Below are positions 9,663 to 18,196 of a stretch of DNA of 64,000 bases, piece by piece. Origin of the DNA: Hyphomicrobiales bacterium (GTDB lineage: Bacteria > Pseudomonadota > Alphaproteobacteria > MED-G09); NCBI GenBank assembly GCA_028339975.1, contig JAOLDG010000001.1, forward strand, positions 136,740 to 200,739, given 5' to 3'. Each line of letters starts with the position of its first letter. Within the stretch, counting starts at the first letter, position 1. The position numbers and the translations under genes are program-made. The notes under the pieces were generated by a model. It made no database searches. It was not told where the DNA came from and worked only from the letters and a program-made list of their open reading frames with translations.

Positions 9663-12590
9663 TTAGAAATTAGCACCAAATGTAATACCAAACATTCTTG
9701 GCTCCATATAGAAGTCATTTCTAAATTGACCTGAAGATGGATCTGTAAAATACGCACCTGTTTGATTATCATCATCTGCTAGATTCTGAACCCACAGCCT
9801 TGCATAAAACCCAGAGTCTGTTGGCTTAATAATAACTTGAGCATTAATCACATCCCAAGAATCTATACTATCTCTTGATGAGTTATAAAGACGAGTCCAC
9901 ATTGAGTCCTGCCAGTAATAATCTATACGTGATATCACTTGAAGATTAGTTTCAGTGAAATCAGCAGTATATTCCACACCAACATGTGCAGTTGCCTTAG
10001 GTGCATTTGTTAACTCATTTCCACCTAAATCATATTCTACTTCATAGAATCCACCTAAACCAGCAGCAGTTAATTTCGATGCCATAGCGTTACAATTACC
10101 AAGCGTTGGTAATGCGCCCATTCCAAAAATCTGTGCTATGGGATCCATAGTTCCGGAAGGATCAGCAGAATCAAAATTGTTAACAGAAAGTGTTTTTGGA
10201 AGAAGGTATACATCTAAAGCACCGGCTGCAGGGTTAGCATTTAAAACACCGCCACCTATACCAGCAAGCAATTGACTCTTTTTAAATCCACAAGTAGAGC
10301 CAGTTCCAATATCTTTTAAAACCCAGCCTTCTGTATCACCAATTCCTCTTCCAGTCAGATCATGTGGGTTAAGTGATTTTGTTCCATTAGCAACTTTTGT
10401 ATCAAGAAGCGAGAATTGTGCATCAATTTTTAATCCAGGTACCTGACGGGGTGACCAAGCTAGCTCCGCTTCTAAGCCAGTCATTTCTGCATCAATATTT
10501 TCATTAACAGAAGTACGAGCTATAATTTTTGAAACTTGCAATCCTTGGTAATCATAATAAAATGCTGAGAGATTAGCAATTAATGTATTATCTCTTAAAA
10601 CATTTTTCATACCAACCTCAAATGCATCAAGAAATTCAGGCTCTGCTTGTGCAGCTACACCAGCAAATAATACTGGATCTACAGGCGGATTAAATAAACC
10701 TGGGCGATAACCACGCGATATACTTGCGTATATTAAAGTAGAGTCGGTTGATTCAAGGTTAGGTGACCAATCAATTGAAGCTTTGTAAGTAACTTCTTCT
10801 TCGGCAAGTGTTGTAGGATTACCATTAAGTGATCTTTGTTCACCAGGAGCAGGGATTGGTTGAAGTGCAGGTGCAGCTAGCCCAGCAAAAACTAAACCTA
10901 AATTAGGGTCTGTTCTTTGTATAGCTGCTAGGACTGGGTCTCCAACAGCAGTGCCTCCTGCAAGAATAATTGAGTTAAGAAACTGCTGGGCATCAGCAAC
11001 ACTTTTCTCAGATTCATTCCATCTTACACCGAATGTTAATCTAGTATCTTCATTAACATCATAATAAACTTGTGCAAAAATTCCCTTTCTTTCAAGTTCG
11101 TAAGGATTTGTAAGATTTCTGTAATGCGAGGGATATAATCTTGCACCACTAAGAATAGGAGCAAGCGCTACCGCATCACCACCATTAAAATATACATCAT
11201 AAAGATTAACAGTTTCATTTTCTAACATATTAAAGCCAGCAACAAAATTTATATTACCATCAAAATCTGATGCAAAAGTAATATCGGCATATTTATATTC
11301 ATTGTCATTATATGAAGTATCATAAGCGAATGCGAAATCATGATTACCGCCGGTAGATCCTCCAAAGATACCCATAGCACCAAAGTTACCTGAATTAGGA
11401 TCTGTAAAGCCTGAGATTGGAAGCACTCCATCTGGAAAAAAAGGATTAGTTCCTTTAAATAATTTTGTTCTCCCATCATTTTGTGAATAGTCTTGCTGCG
11501 ATAGAATCCCACTTTCATGATAAGCAAAGTTTGCTTTTATAGATATATTCTCAATTGAATTATTTTCAATTGCAAGAATATAAGCCTTCTCATTAACTTG
11601 ATAAACAGGATCAATAGCTTGATATGTTTCCCTGATTCCAAAAAGAGGTTGCGCAGGGGCTGTGTCTAGAGGGCTAAAACTTGCCATACCTGCTGCTCCG
11701 AGGAGTAGTCCATTAAGACCTCCAGGTCCTTGAAATGAATCTCTACCAAACTTAAATGGATGACAGCCATATGATGGTGTTTCAGTCATTTTACACATTT
11801 GACGACCGGCACGAGCTCTATTGTCATCTTCTTCAAAATTCATATACGTAAATCTTGCAACAGTATCTTCATTTAAGTCTGCTTCTAGAACAGCCCTATA
11901 GGAAATAATATCTCGTCCATCAATATCTTCACCCTCTTTTCCAGGGAACATATTTGTCAAAAAACCTTCTCTGCTTAATTTCATTCCTGATACTCTAAGA
12001 CGAAGATTATCTGCCAATGGCATATTCATCATAATTTTAATTTTTTTATGATTGTAGTCTCCGATCTCTAATTCAGCAGAAGCGGCAGCTTCTCCAGTGG
12101 GTCTATTAAAGAGCATATTCACTGTACCAGCTGTAGCATTAGCACCGTATAGTGTTCCTTGAGGGCCTCTTAAAACTTCAACACGTGAGACATCATAAAA
12201 TTCGGTTTCAAATACTCTTGTTGGAAGAGGGACATCATCAAGGTGATAAGCAACAGCACTATCTCCTGAAGCAGCAACCGCTGCAGAAGCAACACCTCTA
12301 ATAGACATACTTCCACCAGTAAAATTCCCACGTGTATAAGTAACACTCGGAATGGTAAATTGTAGATCACCAAAATTTTCAATTTGCTGAAGCTGAAGCG
12401 CATCAGCGCCAAATGCAGAAACGGCAATTGGAACATTTTGAATACTTTGTGCAGTTCTCTCAGCAGTAACTAGAATTTCTTCAATTCCAGTTGTTTTTGC
12501 TGTGTTTTGTTCTTCTTGAGCTAAAGCTATATTAGAAAAGAATAATGGTGCAACCATAAAAATGGCCACGAATATGATACGTTTTGACAT
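9663..12590 (-). CDS. TonB-dependent outer-membrane receptor 1
   Basis: This 975-residue protein has a signal peptide ending near ALAQ (about residue 24), a TonB-box-like IEEILVTA, a plug domain with SIRGV and VEVLRGPQGTLYG, and a 22-strand-type barrel ending in an aromatic residue (ITFGANF). It imports a large or scarce substrate across the outer membrane using TonB-ExbBD energy, but neither TonB nor ExbBD is encoded here. The AERTAQSIQNVPIAV plug start matches the broad group common in sphingomonads and marine bacteria, whose substrate cannot be read from sequence. The ATG is preceded by a strong AAGGGGG. The leader upstream contains a terminator-like hairpin listed separately. Confidence 0.92.
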   Translation of the reverse strand: MSKRIIFVAIFMVAPLFFSNIALAQEEQNTAKTTGIEEILVTAERTAQSIQNVPIAVSAFGADALQLQQIENFGDLQFTIPSVTYTRGNFTGGSMSIRGVASAAVAASGDSAVAYHLDDVPLPTRVFETEFYDVSRVEVLRGPQGTLYGANATAGTVNMLFNRPTGEAAASAELEIGDYNHKKIKIMMNMPLADNLRLRVSGMKLSREGFLTNMFPGKEGEDIDGRDIISYRAVLEADLNEDTVARFTYMNFEEDDNRARAGRQMCKMTETPSYGCHPFKFGRDSFQGPGGLNGLLLGAAGMASFSPLDTAPAQPLFGIRETYQAIDPVYQVNEKAYILAIENNSIENISIKANFAYHESGILSQQDYSQNDGRTKLFKGTNPFFPDGVLPISGFTDPNSGNFGAMGIFGGSTGGNHDFAFAYDTSYNDNEYKYADITFASDFDGNINFVAGFNMLENETVNLYDVYFNGGDAVALAPILSGARLYPSHYRNLTNPYELERKGIFAQVYYDVNEDTRLTFGVRWNESEKSVADAQQFLNSIILAGGTAVGDPVLAAIQRTDPNLGLVFAGLAAPALQPIPAPGEQRSLNGNPTTLAEEEVTYKASIDWSPNLESTDSTLIYASISRGYRPGLFNPPVDPVLFAGVAAQAEPEFLDAFEVGMKNVLRDNTLIANLSAFYYDYQGLQVSKIIARTSVNENIDAEMTGLEAELAWSPRQVPGLKIDAQFSLLDTKVANGTKSLNPHDLTGRGIGDTEGWVLKDIGTGSTCGFKKSQLLAGIGGGVLNANPAAGALDVYLLPKTLSVNNFDSADPSGTMDPIAQIFGMGALPTLGNCNAMASKLTAAGLGGFYEVEYDLGGNELTNAPKATAHVGVEYTADFTETNLQVISRIDYYWQDSMWTRLYNSSRDSIDSWDVINAQVIIKPTDSGFYARLWVQNLADDDNQTGAYFTDPSSGQFRNDFYMEPRMFGITFGANF

Positions 12591-12626
12591 TAACTGCCCC
12601 CTTTTACTTACGTTTTACCGCAATTG

Positions 12627-12640
12627 TTATTATTTTTATT
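12627..12640 (-). promoter_or_regulatory. AU-rich leader element shared with receptor gene 2
   Basis: A 14-nt block, read as AATAAAAATAATAA in the mRNA, lies 36 nt upstream of this receptor's start. The identical 14-mer lies 32 nt upstream of the second receptor's start at 15648-15661. It could be a ribosome standby or regulator-binding site, but chance is a real alternative at this base composition. Confidence 0.25.
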
Positions 12641-12701
12641 AGGCTTGTAATAATAGAATACTAATTAAATCATTGATGACAATAGTAATTTAAATAAAAA
12701 A

Positions 12702-12758
12702 AACGCAGTGTACCTTAATTGCAACATATTGTTACATCTTAATTCAGTACACTGCGTT
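12702..12758 (-). terminator. Terminator-like hairpin in the leader of TonB receptor 1 (attenuator or sRNA end)
   Basis: AACGCAGTGTAC at 12702-12713 and GTACACTGCGTT at 12747-12758 are perfect 12-bp complements. The 33-nt loop can fold a further small hairpin (UAACA with UGUUG). On the minus strand the right arm runs directly into eight T residues (12696-12703), the layout of a rho-independent terminator. No U-tract exists for the plus strand. It sits 111 nt upstream of the receptor start and does not follow any annotated gene, because receptor gene 2 has its own terminator at 12972-12995. Confidence 0.7.
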
Positions 12759-12785
12759 AAAGGAAATCAAATCAAAGCCTAACAT
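12744..12785 (-). CDS. Candidate 13-codon leader peptide
   Basis: An ATG at 12783-12785 opens a 13-codon frame (MLGFDLISFNAVY) whose TGA at 12744-12746 lies right next to the first hairpin arm. The last three sense codons (GCA GTG TAC) form part of that arm, so a translating ribosome would mask the stem. A purine-rich GAGAGAG lies 9 nt upstream. This is the geometry of a translation-sensing attenuator, but a frame this short can arise by chance. Confidence 0.25.
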   Translation of the reverse strand: MLGFDLISFNAVY

Positions 12786-12857
12786 TCTTTGGTTCTCTCT
12801 CCCCCCACCACGCTCCAATTAAGAAGTTATTATTATTATTATTGTGGCCCTAAAATA

Positions 12858-12885
12858 ATCCTACCCCTTAAAATTTTTTTCACAA
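12858..12885 (-). promoter_or_regulatory. Putative promoter for the hairpin-bearing leader
   Basis: On the minus strand TTGTGA (12880-12885) and TAGGAT (12858-12863) are 16 nt apart. Transcription would begin near 12850 and make about 150 nt of RNA up to the U-tract at 12696-12703, or about 260 nt of leader if read through to the receptor gene. Matches to consensus are moderate. Confidence 0.3.
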
Positions 12886-12971
12886 GACTTATTTTTATAA
12901 TTTTATCTAAAGTACTAAAGGCTTAAGAATAAGATTAAAGTTTGGTTTAATATTTCAATCAGATATTAAAA

Positions 12972-12995
12972 AAGGCGACTTAAAAAAGCCGCCTT
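12972..12995 (-). terminator. Intrinsic terminator of TonB receptor 2
   Basis: AAGGCGACT (12972-12980) and AGCCGCCTT (12987-12995) form a 9-bp stem. The one mismatch in DNA becomes a G-U pair in the minus-strand RNA. A run of A on the left gives the U-tract. It lies 26 nt past the stop of the leftward receptor gene. Confidence 0.8.
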
Positions 12996-13020
12996 AATTA
13001 TTTTTATTTAAATTACTTTT

Positions 13021-15615
13021 TTAGAATTCTTTTCCCAAAGTAATTCCCATCATTTTAGGTTGGTTTGGATATACTGCAAAAGATCCAGGTGAGCCTGGCA
13101 CTCCAAATGCTGTTTGAACGTATTCATCATCATTTAGGTTTCTACCCCAAATCATAAGGTTCCATCCTGTATCTTCATTTTGGAGACCAAAACTTGCATT
13201 TATCGTACCTACTTCACGTGGAGCTAATGATGTTGGGACAGTATCTGTAGCCTGTATTTTACTTTCGTAAACATACTCTGCTCTAACAAAACCAGTAACC
13301 GCACTTGATACATCAAATGTATATGCACCAGATACAGTGATCGCTAGCTCTGGTACGCCACCAGGAACTTCCCCACTAAAATCTTTGTAACGTGCAAGCG
13401 CACCATCTACAATTGGACAATCATCTGATGCAGGAGCTGATAATGTTGAATCACAGGGTCCATTAGTAAATGAACCGTATTTTGCATCAATCATACTTGC
13501 ATTAAATGTTAAAACAAAATCCTGACTTAGATAGAACATAGAATCAACTTCGATACCTTTGTGACGTTGCTCGGAAACATTTACCAAGTTAAAGCCTGTA
13601 CCAACAAAAAGATTTGATTGGATATTATCTACTGTCATATCAAATAATGTTACATTTAAATAACCATTGCTAAAGCTCTTCTTGAAACCAAATTCAATAT
13701 TTTCAGCTTCTTCAGGATCCGCATAATATAGGCTATTATCCATTGGCAGACCTGAATACACAGTAGCATTCGCTGATAGATTTACAGAGATAGCCTTAAA
13801 GCCTGTTGAGTGACTAAAATATACTGAAAGATCATCATCAAGTTCGTGAACAATTTTAAATGAATGAGTTACATCGTCTGAGTCCCACTTTCCATCTTCT
13901 GTAGCGTTTGGATAATTATAAAATGGTGGGAAGAATTGAAAGCCAGCCAATAGAGCAGTACTAGGGTCTAAAGCGAATGGAATTTCAGCAAAAGCATCAT
14001 TTATAATAACATTTGAAACAACACTCTTCTCATCTTTTGAATAACTTATTCCAAGTGAAACTGTAGTGTTGTTAGTGACATCATAGTCAAAGTTTGCAAA
14101 CAAACTAAAAGCTTCATTGTCAACATCAAAATATTCATTTTGAAGACCAGAGTTAAGTCCATACCATGAAGCTCTTTGTTGAGCTGCAAGTCCTGGAATG
14201 ATTGCTGCAATTCCGCCATCAAGTGCTGGGCTTCCTGTTGAAACACCAGCTAAAACTCCACCAATCTGTGTAGTTGAAAGAGGAGGAAGAGCAGTACCAA
14301 GAAGTGCCATTTGTACAGCTGATGGTAGAGCAGATATTTGCGCAAGAGCTCCAACAGCAACTTGACCAGAAATTGCATTTAATGAAGTTGGCACAGCAGA
14401 AAGAATAATATCTACTAGAGTTGATATATTTTCTTTGTAAAGCACATCCCTGTCATGCTTAACTTTCTCATCCTGATAGTAAGCTCCTACCATCCACTGA
14501 AAAGGCCCATCATTATTTGAGCTAAGCCTAAATTCTTGTGTGAATGTTTCAAATTCATCTTCAATACGATTTGTAAGTAGTGGCATTCCGCTAAAGTCTA
14601 CATCACCAAAAACTTTCTGAGAATTTTCACGAAATGATGTGATGGACTGGAAAGACATTGTATCAAGTTCCCAATCAATATGAGCTGATAATCCTTTACC
14701 TTCAAATTCACCTGTTGGATCATTATTAAGATATGTTGTGTAACCATAAGTATCCACTGGGTTAACAATCACTTGCTTACCTAATGCTCCGCCAATAACA
14801 AATGCTCCGCCAAGTGTTGCGTTACCATTAGAAACTGCAGCAGTTGTACAGCAATTTTCATCAGATTGATCATAATCAGCAATGATTCTTAGTGTTACAT
14901 TTTCTGAAATTTCAGTTAATAGCTGACCTCTAATTGATTGACGATCTCTATTATTAATCTTTGTTCCCAAAAAGAGGTTGTCGACAAATCCGTCACGCTC
15001 AGTTGTTGAAGCAGAAAGTCTAAAAGAAGTTTTTTCTGTTATAGGTCCGGTGACTGTTCCTCTAAGTTTTTTTAGACCAAAGTCTCCACCAGTAAGCTCA
15101 ATTTTTCCACCAAACTCTTGTTCTGGACGTTTTGTTGTAATGCTAATAACACCAGCTGATGCATTTTTACCAAAAAGCGTTGACTGCGGTCCTTTAATAA
15201 CTTCGATACGTTCTACAGAAATTAAATCATTAAGTGCAGATTGATTTCTTGAAATCATAACGCCATCTATTGAAATAGCTACAGCAGGTTCAACACCTGG
15301 ATTATTTGCACCATTACCAAATCCCCTAATTAAAAAGGTGTTTTGGTTTGCGAATTGCTGTTGGGCTATTTTTAAAGATGGAACTGATGACTGAAGGTCA
15401 AGCACATCATTAATAGCAAGTTGATCCATTTGTTCAACGCTAATAACTGAAATAGATATAGGCGCATCCTGAAGGGATGTTGCTCTTTTAGTAGCAGTAA
15501 CAACTATTTCTTCAATTGAAATAGAGGGTGTATTTTCTGTTTGAGCGGGTAAATTAGTTGCAGTAACTAAAGTTAGAGTTGCAAAGATTGCAATCGCATT
15601 TAAATGCCAACGCAT
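13021..15615 (-). CDS. TonB-dependent outer-membrane receptor 2
   Basis: The protein has about 864 residues, a signal peptide, a TonB box SIEEIVVTA, a plug with IRGFGNG and VEVIKGPQSTLFGKNAS, and a beta-barrel ending MGITLGKEF. I place the start at the ATG at 15613-15615: it is preceded by GGGGAG with 7-nt spacing, and that GGGGAG is itself inside the alternative upstream ATG at 15630. The substrate is unknown. A 2-oxoglutarate oxygenase and a DUF3108 gene lie upstream on the same strand with no clear terminator between, so they may be co-transcribed. Confidence 0.92.
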   Translation of the reverse strand: MRWHLNAIAIFATLTLVTATNLPAQTENTPSISIEEIVVTATKRATSLQDAPISISVISVEQMDQLAINDVLDLQSSVPSLKIAQQQFANQNTFLIRGFGNGANNPGVEPAVAISIDGVMISRNQSALNDLISVERIEVIKGPQSTLFGKNASAGVISITTKRPEQEFGGKIELTGGDFGLKKLRGTVTGPITEKTSFRLSASTTERDGFVDNLFLGTKINNRDRQSIRGQLLTEISENVTLRIIADYDQSDENCCTTAAVSNGNATLGGAFVIGGALGKQVIVNPVDTYGYTTYLNNDPTGEFEGKGLSAHIDWELDTMSFQSITSFRENSQKVFGDVDFSGMPLLTNRIEDEFETFTQEFRLSSNNDGPFQWMVGAYYQDEKVKHDRDVLYKENISTLVDIILSAVPTSLNAISGQVAVGALAQISALPSAVQMALLGTALPPLSTTQIGGVLAGVSTGSPALDGGIAAIIPGLAAQQRASWYGLNSGLQNEYFDVDNEAFSLFANFDYDVTNNTTVSLGISYSKDEKSVVSNVIINDAFAEIPFALDPSTALLAGFQFFPPFYNYPNATEDGKWDSDDVTHSFKIVHELDDDLSVYFSHSTGFKAISVNLSANATVYSGLPMDNSLYYADPEEAENIEFGFKKSFSNGYLNVTLFDMTVDNIQSNLFVGTGFNLVNVSEQRHKGIEVDSMFYLSQDFVLTFNASMIDAKYGSFTNGPCDSTLSAPASDDCPIVDGALARYKDFSGEVPGGVPELAITVSGAYTFDVSSAVTGFVRAEYVYESKIQATDTVPTSLAPREVGTINASFGLQNEDTGWNLMIWGRNLNDDEYVQTAFGVPGSPGSFAVYPNQPKMMGITLGKEF

Positions 15616-15647
15616 AAGTAGTCTCCCCATGAGTTAACAATTCTTTA

Positions 15648-15661
15648 TTATTATTTTTATT
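15648..15661 (-). promoter_or_regulatory. AU-rich leader element shared with receptor gene 1
   Basis: This 14-nt block is identical to the one at 12627-12640 and lies at nearly the same distance (32 against 36 nt) from its start codon. It is listed because of the matching position; the meaning is unknown. Confidence 0.25.
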
Positions 15662-15761
15662 GATTGTTATGTTTAAAAAATTCATTCTAAAGTATTGATT
15701 CATTGACTACAATAAAAAAAATTCAAATAATTTAATTTTTGTCTCTTATTTACAACACTAT

Positions 15762-16688
15762 TTACGTAAGATTTATCGCGTTGAGTCTCATTTTTAAAAA
15801 ATCATTTGCCAAAATCTCTTCTGGGTAAATATTTGGATTTTTTTTATCTATACATTTTGTGAGAGTTTTTATTGAAAAGCTAGGGTTTAGATGTATAAAA
15901 AAAGGCATTGAATAACGTGATGCATTTTTACCATCATTAATTGGATTAATAACTCTGTGAGTAGTTGATTTAAGCTTATGATTAGTTAACCTTTGGAGCA
16001 TATCTCCAACATTGCACACAATGACTTCAGAGTTTGTAATAATAGGTACCCACTGATTATTTCTGTCTAGAACCTCAAGTCCCTCTTGTTGTGTGCCAAG
16101 CAAAAGAGTTATTAGATTTATATCTTCATGAGGGGCAGCTCTAATTCCTCTTATTTTATTGTCTACAGGCGGATAATGAATGAGCCTTAAAATAGAGTTT
16201 CCTTGATTAATTTTATTGTTAAACCAATCTGGTTCAATTTCTAAGAAAGTTGCGATACAAGAGAGTATTTTTTCACCTAGATTATCTAATTCACAATATA
16301 ATTTATTTAATGAATCATTAAATCCCTTGATAGAATCAACTTTTTCATTTTTGGGCATTATAATTTTATGCTTATTGTCCCAATTTGATCTCCCATGATG
16401 CCAAAATTCTTTTTGATCTGAAGAATCGGCGTTTATAGCTTTTTCTATGCCAAATGGGGTATACCCTCTTTGTCCAGCCCCATCACATTGCTGATAATTC
16501 ATCTTGCTCTTTAAGGGAAGGTTAAATATTTCTTTTGAAAAATTTAAGGTATCATCAATAAGGTCTGCACTAATTCCATGATCTTTTATTGCAAAAAAAC
16601 CAAATTCTTTGCAAGCAAGGCCAATATCTTTTGCAATTTCTTTATTACCAGAGTCGAAATTTTTAAAGGAGTTTACTGGAATATTCAT
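15762..16688 (-). CDS. 2-oxoglutarate/Fe(II)-dependent oxygenase, isopenicillin-N-synthase-like
   Basis: This 308-residue protein belongs to the isopenicillin N synthase/2OG-Fe(II) oxygenase family. It has the N-terminal non-haem dioxygenase segment (GFFAIKDHGI) and the iron triad His187, Asp189 (PHEDINLITLL) and His244 (TTHRV). Arg258 and Ser260 (RYS) are positioned to bind 2-oxoglutarate, so it should be active. The substrate cannot be told; bacterial relatives oxidise amino acids, nucleobases or small metabolites. It begins 8 nt after the DUF3108 stop and lies upstream of TonB receptor 2 on the same strand. Confidence 0.85.
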   Translation of the reverse strand: MNIPVNSFKNFDSGNKEIAKDIGLACKEFGFFAIKDHGISADLIDDTLNFSKEIFNLPLKSKMNYQQCDGAGQRGYTPFGIEKAINADSSDQKEFWHHGRSNWDNKHKIIMPKNEKVDSIKGFNDSLNKLYCELDNLGEKILSCIATFLEIEPDWFNNKINQGNSILRLIHYPPVDNKIRGIRAAPHEDINLITLLLGTQQEGLEVLDRNNQWVPIITNSEVIVCNVGDMLQRLTNHKLKSTTHRVINPINDGKNASRYSMPFFIHLNPSFSIKTLTKCIDKKNPNIYPEEILANDFLKMRLNAINLT

Positions 16689-16696
16689 TTACGTTC

Positions 16697-17473
16697 TCAC
16701 TGGTTAGTAATTATTTTATTTGCCTTAACCACAAGTACCCCGATAGGAGTATCAATTGAAAATTTTAAAGGAACCCACATTTTTTCTTTTTCAAAAAGCT
16801 TATACCAATATTTTATTGAGTTCATTTCCCCTGCAGTTTCAAGGAAATCACTTTCCTCATAACCCACTATTGGATTAAAAGATCCAGCACATAAAATAAC
16901 ATCATATTCAATTTCATCTATAGTAATTTTTCTTTTCTTGCTTTTTTTATTCATTTTTATTTCATAAGAGCGAACCCCATCAAAACTCTTACTGTTCTCT
17001 GTACATGGATTTTTATAAATACCGGGAACTACGAATGCACTATTGGGGTCACTTGAATTTAAGCCATATTTAGCTAAATCTTTTTTACTTAAAATATCAT
17101 TATTAAGGTAAGGTGGCTCAGCCTTGATACTAATAGGGAGACCATTTTCGTATTTTATTTCGGCATTTCTAGATTTATTTTTATTCTTTATTTCATAAGA
17201 GAAATTATATAGTTCAGGCTTAAGGATGCCCTGATCTGAAAAACCCTTACTTTCTGAGTTAAAAATAAAGCTAACAAACTTGTCAACTAATCCTGCAGCT
17301 TGTATTTCAGTTTTAATATTCCAGCTATCTTCACGAAGGTCTACTGAATAAATTACTTCAGCAACTCTGAGGCCACCCAGGTTAGCAGAATATGAAATAG
17401 TACTTTTAGCCTTGGCGTTAATTGGAATAATAATCAATAGTATGATCACATTAATTAATTTATATTTTTTCAT
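16697..17473 (-). CDS. DUF3108 domain-containing exported protein
   Basis: This 258-residue protein has a hydrophobic signal peptide over about residues 5-22 and no other membrane segment, so it is probably periplasmic. The body matches the DUF3108 pattern: an early SYSANLGGLRVAEV strand, a VDKFVSFIF segment and a C-terminal PLKFSIDTPIGVLVVKA. The family is common in alphaproteobacteria, where the gene often stands alone, and its role is not established. Here it is the first gene of a leftward set with the oxygenase 8 nt downstream. Confidence 0.75.
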   Translation of the reverse strand: MKKYKLINVIILLIIIPINAKAKSTISYSANLGGLRVAEVIYSVDLREDSWNIKTEIQAAGLVDKFVSFIFNSESKGFSDQGILKPELYNFSYEIKNKNKSRNAEIKYENGLPISIKAEPPYLNNDILSKKDLAKYGLNSSDPNSAFVVPGIYKNPCTENSKSFDGVRSYEIKMNKKSKKRKITIDEIEYDVILCAGSFNPIVGYEESDFLETAGEMNSIKYWYKLFEKEKMWVPLKFSIDTPIGVLVVKANKIITNQ

Positions 17474-17562
17474 TTAATTCCTATTCATTTAAACAAACAC
17501 TATAATCAATTCTAGCTTGTTTTTTATAAGAGGGCTATTATCTCTTTAATTTGGAGTAAAAT

Positions 17563-18189
17563 ATGGCATATAAAGCAGTAATTTGGGATTTTGGCGGAGT
17601 AGTTACTTCAAGCCCTTTTGAGGCATTTAATAATTTTGAAAAAGATAATAATCTACCAAATGATTTAATTAGAACAATTAATTCCGAGAATCCAGATACC
17701 AATGCTTGGGCAAAATTTGAGCGCAATGATATTAATGCTAGTGAATTTAATAATTTATTCATGAGTGAAGCTAAAAAGAAGGGTTTTGACATTATGGGTA
17801 GTCAAATTATAAAATTATTATCAGGAAAAATAAGACCTTTTGTGGTTGATTTTTTAAACGATCTCAAGGGAAGTTATAAATTAGGATGCATAACAAATAA
17901 TGTGCAACCAGCCACTAATAATCAGAATAATAATTCTAACGAAGTATCAGAAGTTATGAAAATTTTTGATCACGTTATTGAGTCTTCTTTAATAGGAATA
18001 AGAAAGCCAGACCTTAAAATATACAATATGTCTTGTGAGGCCCTTGGAGTTTTGCCCGAGGAGTGTATTTACCTTGATGATCTTGGAGTTAATTTAAAGC
18101 CTGCTAGGGCAATTGGAATGACTACTATTAAAGTTATTGATCCACAAATTGCAGTTAGTCAGGTGAAGAAATTCTTAAATATAGTATAG
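17563..18189 (+). CDS. HAD-superfamily hydrolase (HAD-IA, sEH N-terminal-like)
   Basis: This 208-residue HAD-like protein starts with the motif-I region VIWDFGGVVT, in which Asp9 is the nucleophile and the usual second Asp of DxD is Gly, as in many relatives of the epoxide-hydrolase phosphatase group. Motif II is probably CITNN, the Lys motif KPDLKIY is present, and motif III is YLDDLGVN. It probably acts on a small phosphorylated or halogenated metabolite; the substrate is not predictable. TTGGAG precedes the ATG. regB follows after 7 nt, so the three genes to regA likely form one operon. Confidence 0.82.
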   Translation: MAYKAVIWDFGGVVTSSPFEAFNNFEKDNNLPNDLIRTINSENPDTNAWAKFERNDINASEFNNLFMSEAKKKGFDIMGSQIIKLLSGKIRPFVVDFLNDLKGSYKLGCITNNVQPATNNQNNNSNEVSEVMKIFDHVIESSLIGIRKPDLKIYNMSCEALGVLPEECIYLDDLGVNLKPARAIGMTTIKVIDPQIAVSQVKKFLNIV

Positions 18190-18196
18190 TTGTGTA

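Noticed and set aside
13021-15630. Receptor 2 starting at the upstream ATG (15630)
   Set aside because: The GGGGAG contained in that stretch is ideally spaced for the ATG at 15615, and the shorter form begins with a normal signal peptide.
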